From assembly GCA_017413145.1 (NCBI GenBank), contig JAFPUX010000131.1:1-8040 (forward strand): a DNA stretch of 8,040 nt, written 5' to 3'. The translations under genes were made by a program, and so were the position numbers. The DNA is from Kiritimatiellia bacterium. GTDB lineage: Bacteria > Verrucomicrobiota > Kiritimatiellia > RFP12 > UBA3636. Of this stretch, positions 1-5,219 are shown in pieces; within the stretch, counting starts at the first letter, position 1, and each line of letters opens with the position of its first letter. The notes below the pieces were generated by a model that saw nothing but the letters and a program-made list of their open reading frames with translations, was not told the DNA's origin and did no database searches.

Positions 1-1803
1 AACCTCTTCCGCGACCCGCGCTGGGGCCGCGGCCAGGAGACGCTCGGCGAGGACCCGTTCCTCTCCGGCGAGATGGGCGCGGCCTACGTGCGCGGCATGC
101 AGGGCGACGACCCGAAGAACCGCATGCAGGTCGCCGCGTGCGCGAAGCACTACGCCGTCCACTCCGGTCCGGAGAAGGACCGCCACGTCTTCGACGCGCG
201 GCCCCCGAAGAAGGACTTCCGCGAGAGCTACCTGCCGCAGTTCGAGCGCGTCGTGAAGGCGGGCGTCGAAAGCGTGATGGGCGCCTACAACCGCACCTAC
301 GGCGATCCGTGCTGCGGGAGCAAACTCCTCCTCACGGACATCCTCCGCGACGAGTGGGGCTTCGACGGCCACGTCGTGAGCGACTGCTGGGCGGTGATGG
401 ACTTCTGGAAGAACCACAAGGTCTGCGCCTCGCCCGCCGAGAGCGCCGCGCTCGCGATCAAGAGCGGCTGCGACCTCAACTGCGGCGTCACGTTCCCGTC
501 CGCCGTGCAGGCCGTGCGCGAAGGTCTCCTCACCGAGGAGGACGTCGATCGCGCGCTGCGGCGCATCCTCCGCACCCGCGCCCGCCTCGGGCTCTTCGAC
601 CCGCCCGAGGAGGACCCGTGGAAGGACCTCGGCGGGGACGACGTCGACACGCCCGAGCACCGCGCCGTCGCGCTCCGCACCGCGCGCGAGTCGGTCGTGC
701 TCCTCAAGAACGCCGTCCCCCGCGCGCTCAACGGCCGCGGCGGCTCGCCCGACAAGGCGCCCGGCGTCCCGCTCCTGCCGCTCGACGCGGCGCGCACGCG
801 CCACGTCCACGTCATCGGCCCGTTCGCCGCGAGCCTGCAGGCGCTCGTCGGCAACTACTACGGTCTTTCGGGGCGGCTCGTCTCCGTCCTCGAAGGCATC
901 GTCCAGCGCGCGGGCGAAGGCCCCGCCGCGATCAAGATGAGCTACTCGCTCGGCGCGTATCCCGACCGCAACACGGGCCAGACGAGCTTCGGCGAGGGCT
1001 GGGGCGCGGACGCCATCGTGGCGTGCCTCGGCATCGACGGCACGCTCGAGGGCGAGGAGGGCGACGCGGTCGATTCCGACCTCAACGGCGACCGCCTCCG
1101 CGTCGAGCTGCCGCTCGCGCAGGAGAAGCTCCTGCAGGGCCTGCAGAAGACCGGCCGTCCGATCGTGGTCCTGCTTTTCGGCGGCGCGCCGGTCGCGATC
1201 GACCCCTCGCTCGCCGACGCGATCCTCTGGGTCGGCTACCCCGGCGAAGAGGGTGGCACCGCCGTCGCGGACGTCCTCTTCGGCGACGTCGCGCCCTCCG
1301 GCCACCTCCCGATTTCCTGGCCCAAGTCCACAGCGGACCTGCCGCCCTTCGAGGACTACGCGATGGCCGGCCGCACCTACAAGTTCGCCGAGAGGGAGTT
1401 CCTCTGGCCCTTCGGCTTCGGGCTATCCTACACGACCTTCGCGTTTGGCAAACCGGAGTCCGTCGCGAGTGCCGACGGGCAGGTTTTGTCCTGCCCGGTC
1501 CGCAACACCGGCAAGCGCGACGGCGTCTGCACCGTCCAGGTCTACGTCGAGAAGGCCGAACGCGGTCCCGACGACGCGCGCTGCGCGCTCGTCGACTTCG
1601 CGCGTGTCGAAGTGCCCGCCGGGGGCGAAGCGCTCGCGCGCTTCTCGCTTCCGCGCGAGGCCTTCGCGACCGTGGACGCCGACGGCGTCCGCGCCGTGCG
1701 GCCCGGACGCTACGTCGTCACGGTCGCCGACTGCGCGCCCGTTCCCTGCGCCCTCGCCGCCGGCCGCACGCCCCCCGTCTCGTTCGAGGTCGCGATCGCG
1801 TAG
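1..1803 (+). CDS. GH3 glycoside hydrolase, beta-xylosidase/beta-glucosidase type, 5'-truncated
   Basis: Hydrolyses terminal beta-linked sugars from oligosaccharides with retention of configuration. The reading frame is open from base 1, so the N-terminus, including any signal peptide, lies outside; 600 residues remain. The visible part opens with the GH3 segment NLFRDPRWGRGQET..GEDP (residues 1-19), then KH at 49-50, and VVSDCW at 125-130, whose Asp128 (bases 382-384) is the expected nucleophile. Next come the ESVVLLKN linker, the alpha/beta sandwich domain with LEGEEGD (349-355; one Glu is the likely acid/base), the FGFGLSYTTF segment (471-480) and a C-terminal fibronectin III-like domain (about 490-600) containing VRNTGKRDGV. 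This is the usual order: TIM barrel, sandwich, FnIII. The SDC context of the nucleophile and the CDLNCG motif downstream resemble bacterial xylosidases more than classical beta-glucosidases, but substrate cannot be fixed from sequence. It is followed 35 bases later by a thioesterase with no evident functional link. Confidence 0.93.
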   Translation, partial: NLFRDPRWGRGQETLGEDPFLSGEMGAAYVRGMQGDDPKNRMQVAACAKHYAVHSGPEKDRHVFDARPPKKDFRESYLPQFERVVKAGVESVMGAYNRTYGDPCCGSKLLLTDILRDEWGFDGHVVSDCWAVMDFWKNHKVCASPAESAALAIKSGCDLNCGVTFPSAVQAVREGLLTEEDVDRALRRILRTRARLGLFDPPEEDPWKDLGGDDVDTPEHRAVALRTARESVVLLKNAVPRALNGRGGSPDKAPGVPLLPLDAARTRHVHVIGPFAASLQALVGNYYGLSGRLVSVLEGIVQRAGEGPAAIKMSYSLGAYPDRNTGQTSFGEGWGADAIVACLGIDGTLEGEEGDAVDSDLNGDRLRVELPLAQEKLLQGLQKTGRPIVVLLFGGAPVAIDPSLADAILWVGYPGEEGGTAVADVLFGDVAPSGHLPISWPKSTADLPPFEDYAMAGRTYKFAEREFLWPFGFGLSYTTFAFGKPESVASADGQVLSCPVRNTGKRDGVCTVQVYVEKAERGPDDARCALVDFARVEVPAGGEALARFSLPREAFATVDADGVRAVRPGRYVVTVADCAPVPCALAAGRTPPVSFEVAIA

Positions 1804-1836
1804 CCGCTTTTCCGCTTTTCCGCTCTTCCGCTTCTT
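1804..1836 (+). repeat. CCGCTTTT octamer tandem repeat in thioesterase leader
   Basis: The gap between the GH3 stop codon and the thioesterase start is almost entirely a short tandem repeat: CCGCTTTT, CCGCTTTT, CCGCTCTT, CCGCTTCTT, then CC and the ATG. The unit drifts towards the gene, the last copy carrying one extra base. On the coding strand the tract is pyrimidine-rich and has no purine-rich Shine-Dalgarno site, so the thioesterase is either translationally coupled to GH3 or initiated without SD pairing. Confidence 0.85.
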
Positions 1837-1838
1837 CC

Positions 1839-2249
1839 ATGGACATCCCCGCTTCCGCCGTCCGCACGTCCTACCGCGTCCCTTACGCCGACACGGACAT
1901 GATGGGCGTGGTCTACTACGGCAACTACCTGACGCTTTTCGAGCGTTCTCGCAACGAGCTGATGCGTGCGCTGGGGCCGTCCTACGCGCAGATGGAGGCG
2001 GACGGCCTGATGCTGCCCGTGATCGAGGCTCACGTGGACTACCGCGCGCCGGCGCGCTACGACGACGTGCTCGAGATCGCCGCGTGGCTGTCCGAAGCGC
2101 ACGGCGTGCGGTGCAAGGTCCGCAACGCGGTCCTGCGCGGTGGCGAGCTGCTGGCGTCCGGTTGGACGGTCCACGCGTGCGTGGACGCCAAGTCGCGCCG
2201 TCCGGCGCGCCTGCCGGAGTGGCTCAAGGCCGAGGTCGTTCCGGACTAG
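1839..2249 (+). CDS. YbgC-like acyl-CoA thioesterase (hotdog fold, 4HBT)
   Basis: A 136-residue single-domain hotdog protein of normal family length. It should hydrolyse acyl-CoA thioesters in the cytoplasm. The N-terminal signature YADTDMMGVVYYGNYLTLFERSRNE (residues 16-40) matches the YbgC/4-hydroxybenzoyl-CoA thioesterase family (D-T-D..G-V-V-Y...N-Y....E..R.E). By family alignment Asp20 is the catalytic acid, and Tyr27 lies where many members have His or Tyr. The core strands continue with VDYRAPARYDDVLEI (67-81), also typical. The ATG at 1839 is chosen because the conserved domain begins about 10 residues in and the frame upstream overlaps GH3. In proteobacteria ybgC sits with tol-pal, but no tol-pal genes are visible here, so the physiological substrate is open. 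Its TAG stop shares the CTAG at 2246-2249 with the stop of the convergent thymidylate kinase gene. Confidence 0.92.
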   Translation: MDIPASAVRTSYRVPYADTDMMGVVYYGNYLTLFERSRNELMRALGPSYAQMEADGLMLPVIEAHVDYRAPARYDDVLEIAAWLSEAHGVRCKVRNAVLRGGELLASGWTVHACVDAKSRRPARLPEWLKAEVVPD

Positions 2250-2878
2250 CCGTCGAAGAAGCGCGTTTCGACGATGCGGCGGATTTCGGCCGTGACGTCG
2301 GGGACGGGTTTCGAGGCGTCGACGACCGCGAAGCGGTCCGGCTCCTCGCGCGCCAGCTGCAGGTAGCCGTCGCGCAGGCGGCGGTGGAAATCCATCGGGG
2401 CCTGTTCGATGCGGTCTTTCTTGCCGGAACGGGCGACCGCGCGGGCGAGGCCCTCCTCGACGGGCAGGTCCAGGAGGAGCGTGAGCGACGGACGGACCGG
2501 GCCGGTCGCGAAGTCGTTCAGGCTGCGCAGCGTCGCGACGTCGAACCCGCGCCCGAAGCCCTGGTACGCGAGCGTCGAGTCGGTGAAGCGGTCGAGCACG
2601 ATCCACGCGCCGCGCTCGAGCGCGGGCGCGAGGACGTTGCGGCAGAGCTGTGCGCGGGAGGCGCAGAAGAGCAGCGCTTCCGTCGCGTCGCAGAGCGGCT
2701 CGTGCGAGAGATCGTTCTGGAGCAGGTCGCGGATGATTTCGCCCGTCGGCGTGCCGCCGGGCTCGCGCGTGGTGAGAACCTCGATTCCGCGGGCGCGGAG
2801 CGCGTCGGCGAGCAGGCGCGCCTGCGTGGACTTGCCGCCCCCTTCGGGGCCTTCGAACGTGATGAGATGGCCGGGCAT
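2246..2878 (-). CDS. tmk: Thymidylate kinase (dTMP kinase)
   Basis: Phosphorylates dTMP to dTDP with ATP, an essential cytoplasmic step in dTTP synthesis. The 210-residue length is typical. A P-loop GPEGGGKST lies at residues 10-18, the REPGGT motif that contacts dTMP at 38-43, and the DRF-TDSTLAYQG motif at 96-107. The LID region is around 148-158 (VARSGKKDRIE). The P-loop reads GPEGGGKS rather than the commoner GxDGxGKS, within the range seen in the family. Start ATG at 2878 sits nine residues before the P-loop, as expected. No Shine-Dalgarno is present; the leader instead holds TTTCAAC heptamers. It is the last gene of the - strand run, 70 bases after ybaK, and its stop overlaps that of the convergent thioesterase by four bases, leaving no space for an intergenic terminator. 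Confidence 0.96.
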   Translation of the reverse strand: MPGHLITFEGPEGGGKSTQARLLADALRARGIEVLTTREPGGTPTGEIIRDLLQNDLSHEPLCDATEALLFCASRAQLCRNVLAPALERGAWIVLDRFTDSTLAYQGFGRGFDVATLRSLNDFATGPVRPSLTLLLDLPVEEGLARAVARSGKKDRIEQAPMDFHRRLRDGYLQLAREEPDRFAVVDASKPVPDVTAEIRRIVETRFFDG

Positions 2879-2884
2879 GGAAAG

Positions 2885-2911
2885 GTTGAAGTTGAAAGTT
2901 GAAAGTTGAAA
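2885..2911 (-). repeat. GTTGAAA heptamer tandem repeat in tmk leader
   Basis: Four head-to-tail copies read on the + strand: GTTGAA (one base short) and three perfect GTTGAAA units. On the transcribed - strand of tmk they read TTTCAAC, ending seven bases before the ATG at 2878. They occupy the place where a Shine-Dalgarno site would be expected and none is present. Copy number in such arrays can change by slippage, which would alter leader length but not the coding frame. Confidence 0.88.
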
Positions 2912-2922
2912 GGGTTCGAACG

Positions 2923-2950
2923 ATTTTCAATTCGTCATTGATCATTCGTC
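2923..2950 (-). repeat. Degenerate heptad repeat ATTCGTC/ATTGATC
   Basis: Read on the + strand, four consecutive heptads begin with ATT: ATTTTCA (2923), ATTCGTC (2930), ATTGATC (2937) and ATTCGTC (2944). The second and fourth are identical. The array runs into the ybaK stop codon (2949-2951) and is in a different register from the GTTGAAA array. It shares the seven-base period, so the whole ybaK-tmk gap is heptad-structured with a short break at about 2912-2922. Confidence 0.65.
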
Positions 2951-3446
2951 AGGTCGCAGCCTGCTCGGCGTCGAGGGGCTTCGCGCCGAGGATGCTCTTG
3001 AGGAGGGCCGGGTCGATCTTCACGAAGAAACCGCGCTGGCCGCCGTTGATGGCGATCCAGTCCAGGTCGAAGATCGACGCCTGCGCGTAGACGGGCACGC
3101 CGGGACGGCGGAAGCCGAACGGCGACGTCCCGCCGCAGTGGTAGCCGCTGTGGCGCTCGGCCTCGGCGCGCTCGCACAGCTCGACCGACTTCTCGCCGAG
3201 CGCGCGGGCGAGGTTCTTCGTGGAGATCTCGCGGTCGCCGTGCATCAGCATGATCAGGGGCTTGCCCGCGCCGTTCTTCAGCACGATCGTCTTCACGATC
3301 CGGTGCTCGTCGAGTCCCAGCTCGCGCGCCGCCTGCGCCGTCCCGCCGCGCTCTTCGTACTTGTAGGCGTGCGCGGTGAAGTCCGCCTTCGCGGCGCGCA
3401 GGACGCGGATGGCGGGCGTGGTCGGGATGTCGTCGTGCTTGGACAT
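2949..3446 (-). CDS. ybaK: YbaK/EbsC-type Cys-tRNA(Pro) deacylase
   Basis: Trans-acting editing enzyme that hydrolyses Cys-tRNA(Pro) mischarged by prolyl-tRNA synthetase. The 165 residues match the family length (about 155-165). The N-terminal TPAIRVLRAAKADFTAHAYKY segment (10-30) is characteristic of YbaK, followed by IVKTIVLKNG (50-59) with the conserved Lys52, EISTKNLARALG (73-84) and GYHCGGTSPFG (101-111), the glycine-rich substrate-pocket loop. The near C-terminal FVKIDPALL is also typical. The start ATG at 3446 is the only one upstream of the conserved block. It lies 29 bases after cdd, and the leader is a pyrimidine tract with no SD. Related ProX or free-standing INS-type deacylases share the fold, but the motif set favours YbaK. 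The editing role itself is inferred from family knowledge. Confidence 0.93.
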   Translation of the reverse strand: MSKHDDIPTTPAIRVLRAAKADFTAHAYKYEERGGTAQAARELGLDEHRIVKTIVLKNGAGKPLIMLMHGDREISTKNLARALGEKSVELCERAEAERHSGYHCGGTSPFGFRRPGVPVYAQASIFDLDWIAINGGQRGFFVKIDPALLKSILGAKPLDAEQAAT

Positions 3447-3475
3447 TTCGAAGTGGAAGAGTAGGAGAGCGGAAA
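3447..3475 (-). promoter_or_regulatory. Pyrimidine-rich SD-less leader of ybaK
   Basis: The 29-base gap between cdd and ybaK reads on the coding strand as a C/T tract, TTTCCGCTCTCC then TACTCTTCCACTT, ending in CGAA before the ATG. It contains no purine-rich ribosome binding site. The ten-base word TTTCCGCTCT also occurs in the octamer array before the thioesterase (1817-1826), so the two leaders look like versions of the same element. Confidence 0.5.
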
Positions 3476-3886
3476 TCAGTCGAGGGCGAAGGTGAAGGGG
3501 AGGTAGGCGGAGAGGGGGCGGACGACGGGGGCGCCGCCGCGGAGCGGGGCGACGGCGACGGGCATGCCGGGCGCGCAGAACTCGGCGAGGACCTGGCGGC
3601 AGGCGCCGCAGGGCAGGGCGGGGGACTTCGCCGTCCCGCCGGCGATCGCGAGGGCGCGGAAGGAGCGGCGGCCCTCGGACACGGCCTTGAAGAGCGCGGT
3701 CCGCTCGGCGCAGTTCGTGAGCCCGTAGGACGCGTTTTCGACGTTGCAGCCGGAGAAGACCGTGCCGTCGTCCGCGAGGAGCGCCGCGCCGACGCGGTAC
3801 TTGGAATAGGGGGCGTAGGCCCGCGCGGCGGCAGCGCGGGCGGCCGCCGCGAGCGCGATCCAGTCGATGTGCGTTTCCTGCTTCAT
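3476..3886 (-). CDS. cdd: Cytidine deaminase, homotetrameric type
   Basis: Deaminates cytidine and deoxycytidine to uridine and deoxyuridine in pyrimidine salvage. It is 136 residues, matching the short zinc-dependent tetrameric class. PYSKYRVGAALL (26-37) and GCNVENASYGLTNCAERTA (46-64) give the substrate-binding Asn48 and Glu50, the zinc ligand Cys59 and the catalytic Glu61. PCGACRQVLAEF (92-103) gives zinc ligands Cys93 and Cys96. An Ala/Arg-rich helix at 11-24 precedes the core. The ATG at 3886 is preferred over an in-frame upstream start at 4033: the extension would run back into the MFS gene and has no cytidine deaminase similarity, whereas 3886 gives the normal family N-terminus. No SD precedes it, and a TAGAAT box seven bases upstream suggests a leaderless transcript. 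Confidence 0.95.
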   Translation of the reverse strand: MKQETHIDWIALAAAARAAAARAYAPYSKYRVGAALLADDGTVFSGCNVENASYGLTNCAERTALFKAVSEGRRSFRALAIAGGTAKSPALPCGACRQVLAEFCAPGMPVAVAPLRGGAPVVRPLSAYLPFTFALD

Positions 3887-3893
3887 GGCGCCG

Positions 3894-3922
3894 ATTCTAC
3901 ACGAAGCCGCGTCAAATGGGAA
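3894..3922 (-). promoter_or_regulatory. Candidate sigma70-type promoter for cdd, possibly leaderless
   Basis: On the - strand a TAGAAT box (3899-3894) matches five of six bases of the -10 consensus. A TTCCCA box (3922-3917), 17 bases upstream, matches four of six bases of the -35 consensus. Only seven bases separate the -10 box from the ATG at 3886, so transcription would start at or beside the A of the start codon. The -35 part lies in the last codons of the MFS gene. No experimental support is available. Confidence 0.4.
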
Positions 3923-5144
3923 GGGCCTCTCCGTTCCGTGCGCGGGCGGTGACGCGGACGACGCGTTCGTAGAGCGCCGCCATGAGGACGAGCAGCGCGA
4001 GCAGGTACAGCGGAAGGAGCGACGGCGTGACATGCCTCGCGAGGACGCCGAAGAGCGGCGGCATCGCGGTCGTTCCGAGGTACGCGAACGCCATCTGCAC
4101 GCCGATGATCGCCTGCGATTTATCCGCGCCGAAGTGCGCCGGCGTCGAGTGGATGACGCTCGGGTAGACCGGCGCGCAGCCGAACCCCGCCACGACGAAC
4201 CCCGCGCACGCGACGCCCGGCGGCACCGCGGGAAAAAGCGCCGCCGTGCCGACGAGCGCGAGGCCGGCCACGATGATCCCTTCGCCGATCCGAAGCATCT
4301 GGTCGTCGTTCCACTTGAACGTCGCGAACCCGCCGACGCCGCGCCCGAGCGTGATGCCCAGGTACACCATGCTCGCGTAGAACGCCGCGCGTTCGGGGTC
4401 GACGCCGCGGTGCGCGAGGAACGTCGCCGCCCACAGCCCCGCGGTCTGCTCGATCGCGCAGTAGCAGAAGAAGCACAGCAAGATCGCCTTCGCCCCCGGG
4501 ATGCGGAAGATCTCCGCGAGCCGGAGCGGGCGGCGCGACGCCGGCGTTTCCGTCGGCGCGCCGGACGCGCCTTTCGCGCGATTCCACAACGGCAGGCTCG
4601 CGAAAACGGCCGCGGCGACCGCGACCTGCGCGATTCCGACGAGCAGGTAGCCGCGCTGCCACGGCGCGCCGCGCGTCAGCGCCGCGCCCATCGCGTAGGG
4701 GCCGACCGTCGCGCCGACGCCCCACATGCAGTGCAGCCAGCTCATGTGGCGGCTCGCGAAGTGCAATGCGACGTAGTTGTTGAGCGCGGCGTCGATTGCG
4801 CCGGCGGCCAGGCCGTAGGGGACGGCCCAGACGCACAGTCCCGCCATCGACCGGCACTGCGAGAAGCCGAAGAGCGCGACGGCGGCGAGCGCGGTGCTGA
4901 ACGCGGTCACGCGCGCCGCGCCGAAGCGCTTGGTGGTGCGGTCGCTCTGCAGCGCCGAGACCACCGTGCAGATCGAGATGATCGCGAAGACGATCCCCGA
5001 GTGCGAGAGCGGCGGCGTGCCGCCGCCGAAACCGCGGAACGCGGCGTCCGCGCGCATCGCGGGCCACGCGGCGCCGAGCAATCCGTCCGGCAGGCCGAGC
5101 CCCACGAACGCGAGATAAATCGCCGCAAGAAGAAGATGGACCAT
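3912..5144 (-). CDS. MFS transporter, probable sugar/oligosaccharide carrier
   Basis: A 410-residue inner-membrane protein with the size and pattern of a 12-helix major facilitator. The first helix, VHLLLAAIYLAFVGLGLPDGLLGAAWP, lies at 2-28. The second hydrophobic stretch (about 50-66) is followed by the basic 2-3 loop SDRTTKRFG (67-75), an MFS motif A variant. A charged central loop (about 187-220) separates the two six-helix halves. The hydrophobic C-terminal half ends in a short basic tail. The ATG at 5144 is preferred over the in-frame ATG at 5174: it has an AAAAGGA Shine-Dalgarno nine bases upstream and gives a start directly into helix 1. The gene follows the permuted GH3 by 63 bases, which suggests uptake of the sugar or glycoside that enzyme cleaves. 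The FVGLGLPDGLLGAAWP start resembles MFS carriers of the sugar-transport type, but substrate and coupling ion cannot be read from the sequence. Drug efflux is a less likely alternative. Confidence 0.88.
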   Translation of the reverse strand: MVHLLLAAIYLAFVGLGLPDGLLGAAWPAMRADAAFRGFGGGTPPLSHSGIVFAIISICTVVSALQSDRTTKRFGAARVTAFSTALAAVALFGFSQCRSMAGLCVWAVPYGLAAGAIDAALNNYVALHFASRHMSWLHCMWGVGATVGPYAMGAALTRGAPWQRGYLLVGIAQVAVAAAVFASLPLWNRAKGASGAPTETPASRRPLRLAEIFRIPGAKAILLCFFCYCAIEQTAGLWAATFLAHRGVDPERAAFYASMVYLGITLGRGVGGFATFKWNDDQMLRIGEGIIVAGLALVGTAALFPAVPPGVACAGFVVAGFGCAPVYPSVIHSTPAHFGADKSQAIIGVQMAFAYLGTTAMPPLFGVLARHVTPSLLPLYLLALLVLMAALYERVVRVTARARNGEALPI

Positions 5145-5153
5145 GTCGGGGGA

Positions 5154-5160
5154 TCCTTTT
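5154..5160 (-). promoter_or_regulatory. Shine-Dalgarno site of the MFS gene
   Basis: AAAAGGA on the - strand lies nine bases before the ATG at 5144. It is the only recognisable SD among the - strand genes here and decides the MFS start in favour of 5144 rather than 5174. Confidence 0.7.
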
Positions 5161-5162
5161 CC

Positions 5163-5219
5163 GCCCGCGTGCAACGCGGGCCATCCGGCCGCTGCCGGCT
5201 CGGAAGGCTAGGCCTTCCG
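5163..5219 (-). other. Three consecutive stem-loops between the GH3 and MFS genes
   Basis: Read on either strand, three inverted repeats lie back to back. The first (5201-5219) has 7-bp CGGAAGG/CCTTCCG arms and a 5-base loop holding the GH3 TAG stop codon. The second (5185-5198) has 5-bp CCGGC/GCCGG arms and a 4-base loop. The third (5163-5181) has 8-bp GCCCGCGT/ACGCGGGC arms and a 3-base loop. None is followed by a T-run on the - strand, so they do not look like classical intrinsic terminators. They could act as an attenuating, mRNA-stabilising or processing element that sets GH3 and MFS levels apart. Some short stems are expected by chance at this GC content. Confidence 0.5.

Noticed and set aside
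138..2249. A long N-terminal extension of the thioesterase running back through the GH3 gene
   Set aside because: The extension is Arg-rich shadow of GH3; the hotdog domain begins about ten residues after the ATG at 1839 with normal family length.
2885..2950. CRISPR-like array
   Set aside because: Units are seven bases and contiguous with no spacers, and no cas genes are present; this is a short tandem repeat.
3887..4033. An N-terminal extension of cytidine deaminase to base 4033
   Set aside because: It overlaps the MFS 3' end, is Ser/Arg-rich, and would make the protein longer than its family.
5163..5181. Intrinsic terminator after the permuted GH3 gene
   Set aside because: The hairpin is strong but is followed by GGAAAAGGATCC on the - strand, which is the MFS ribosome site rather than a U-run.
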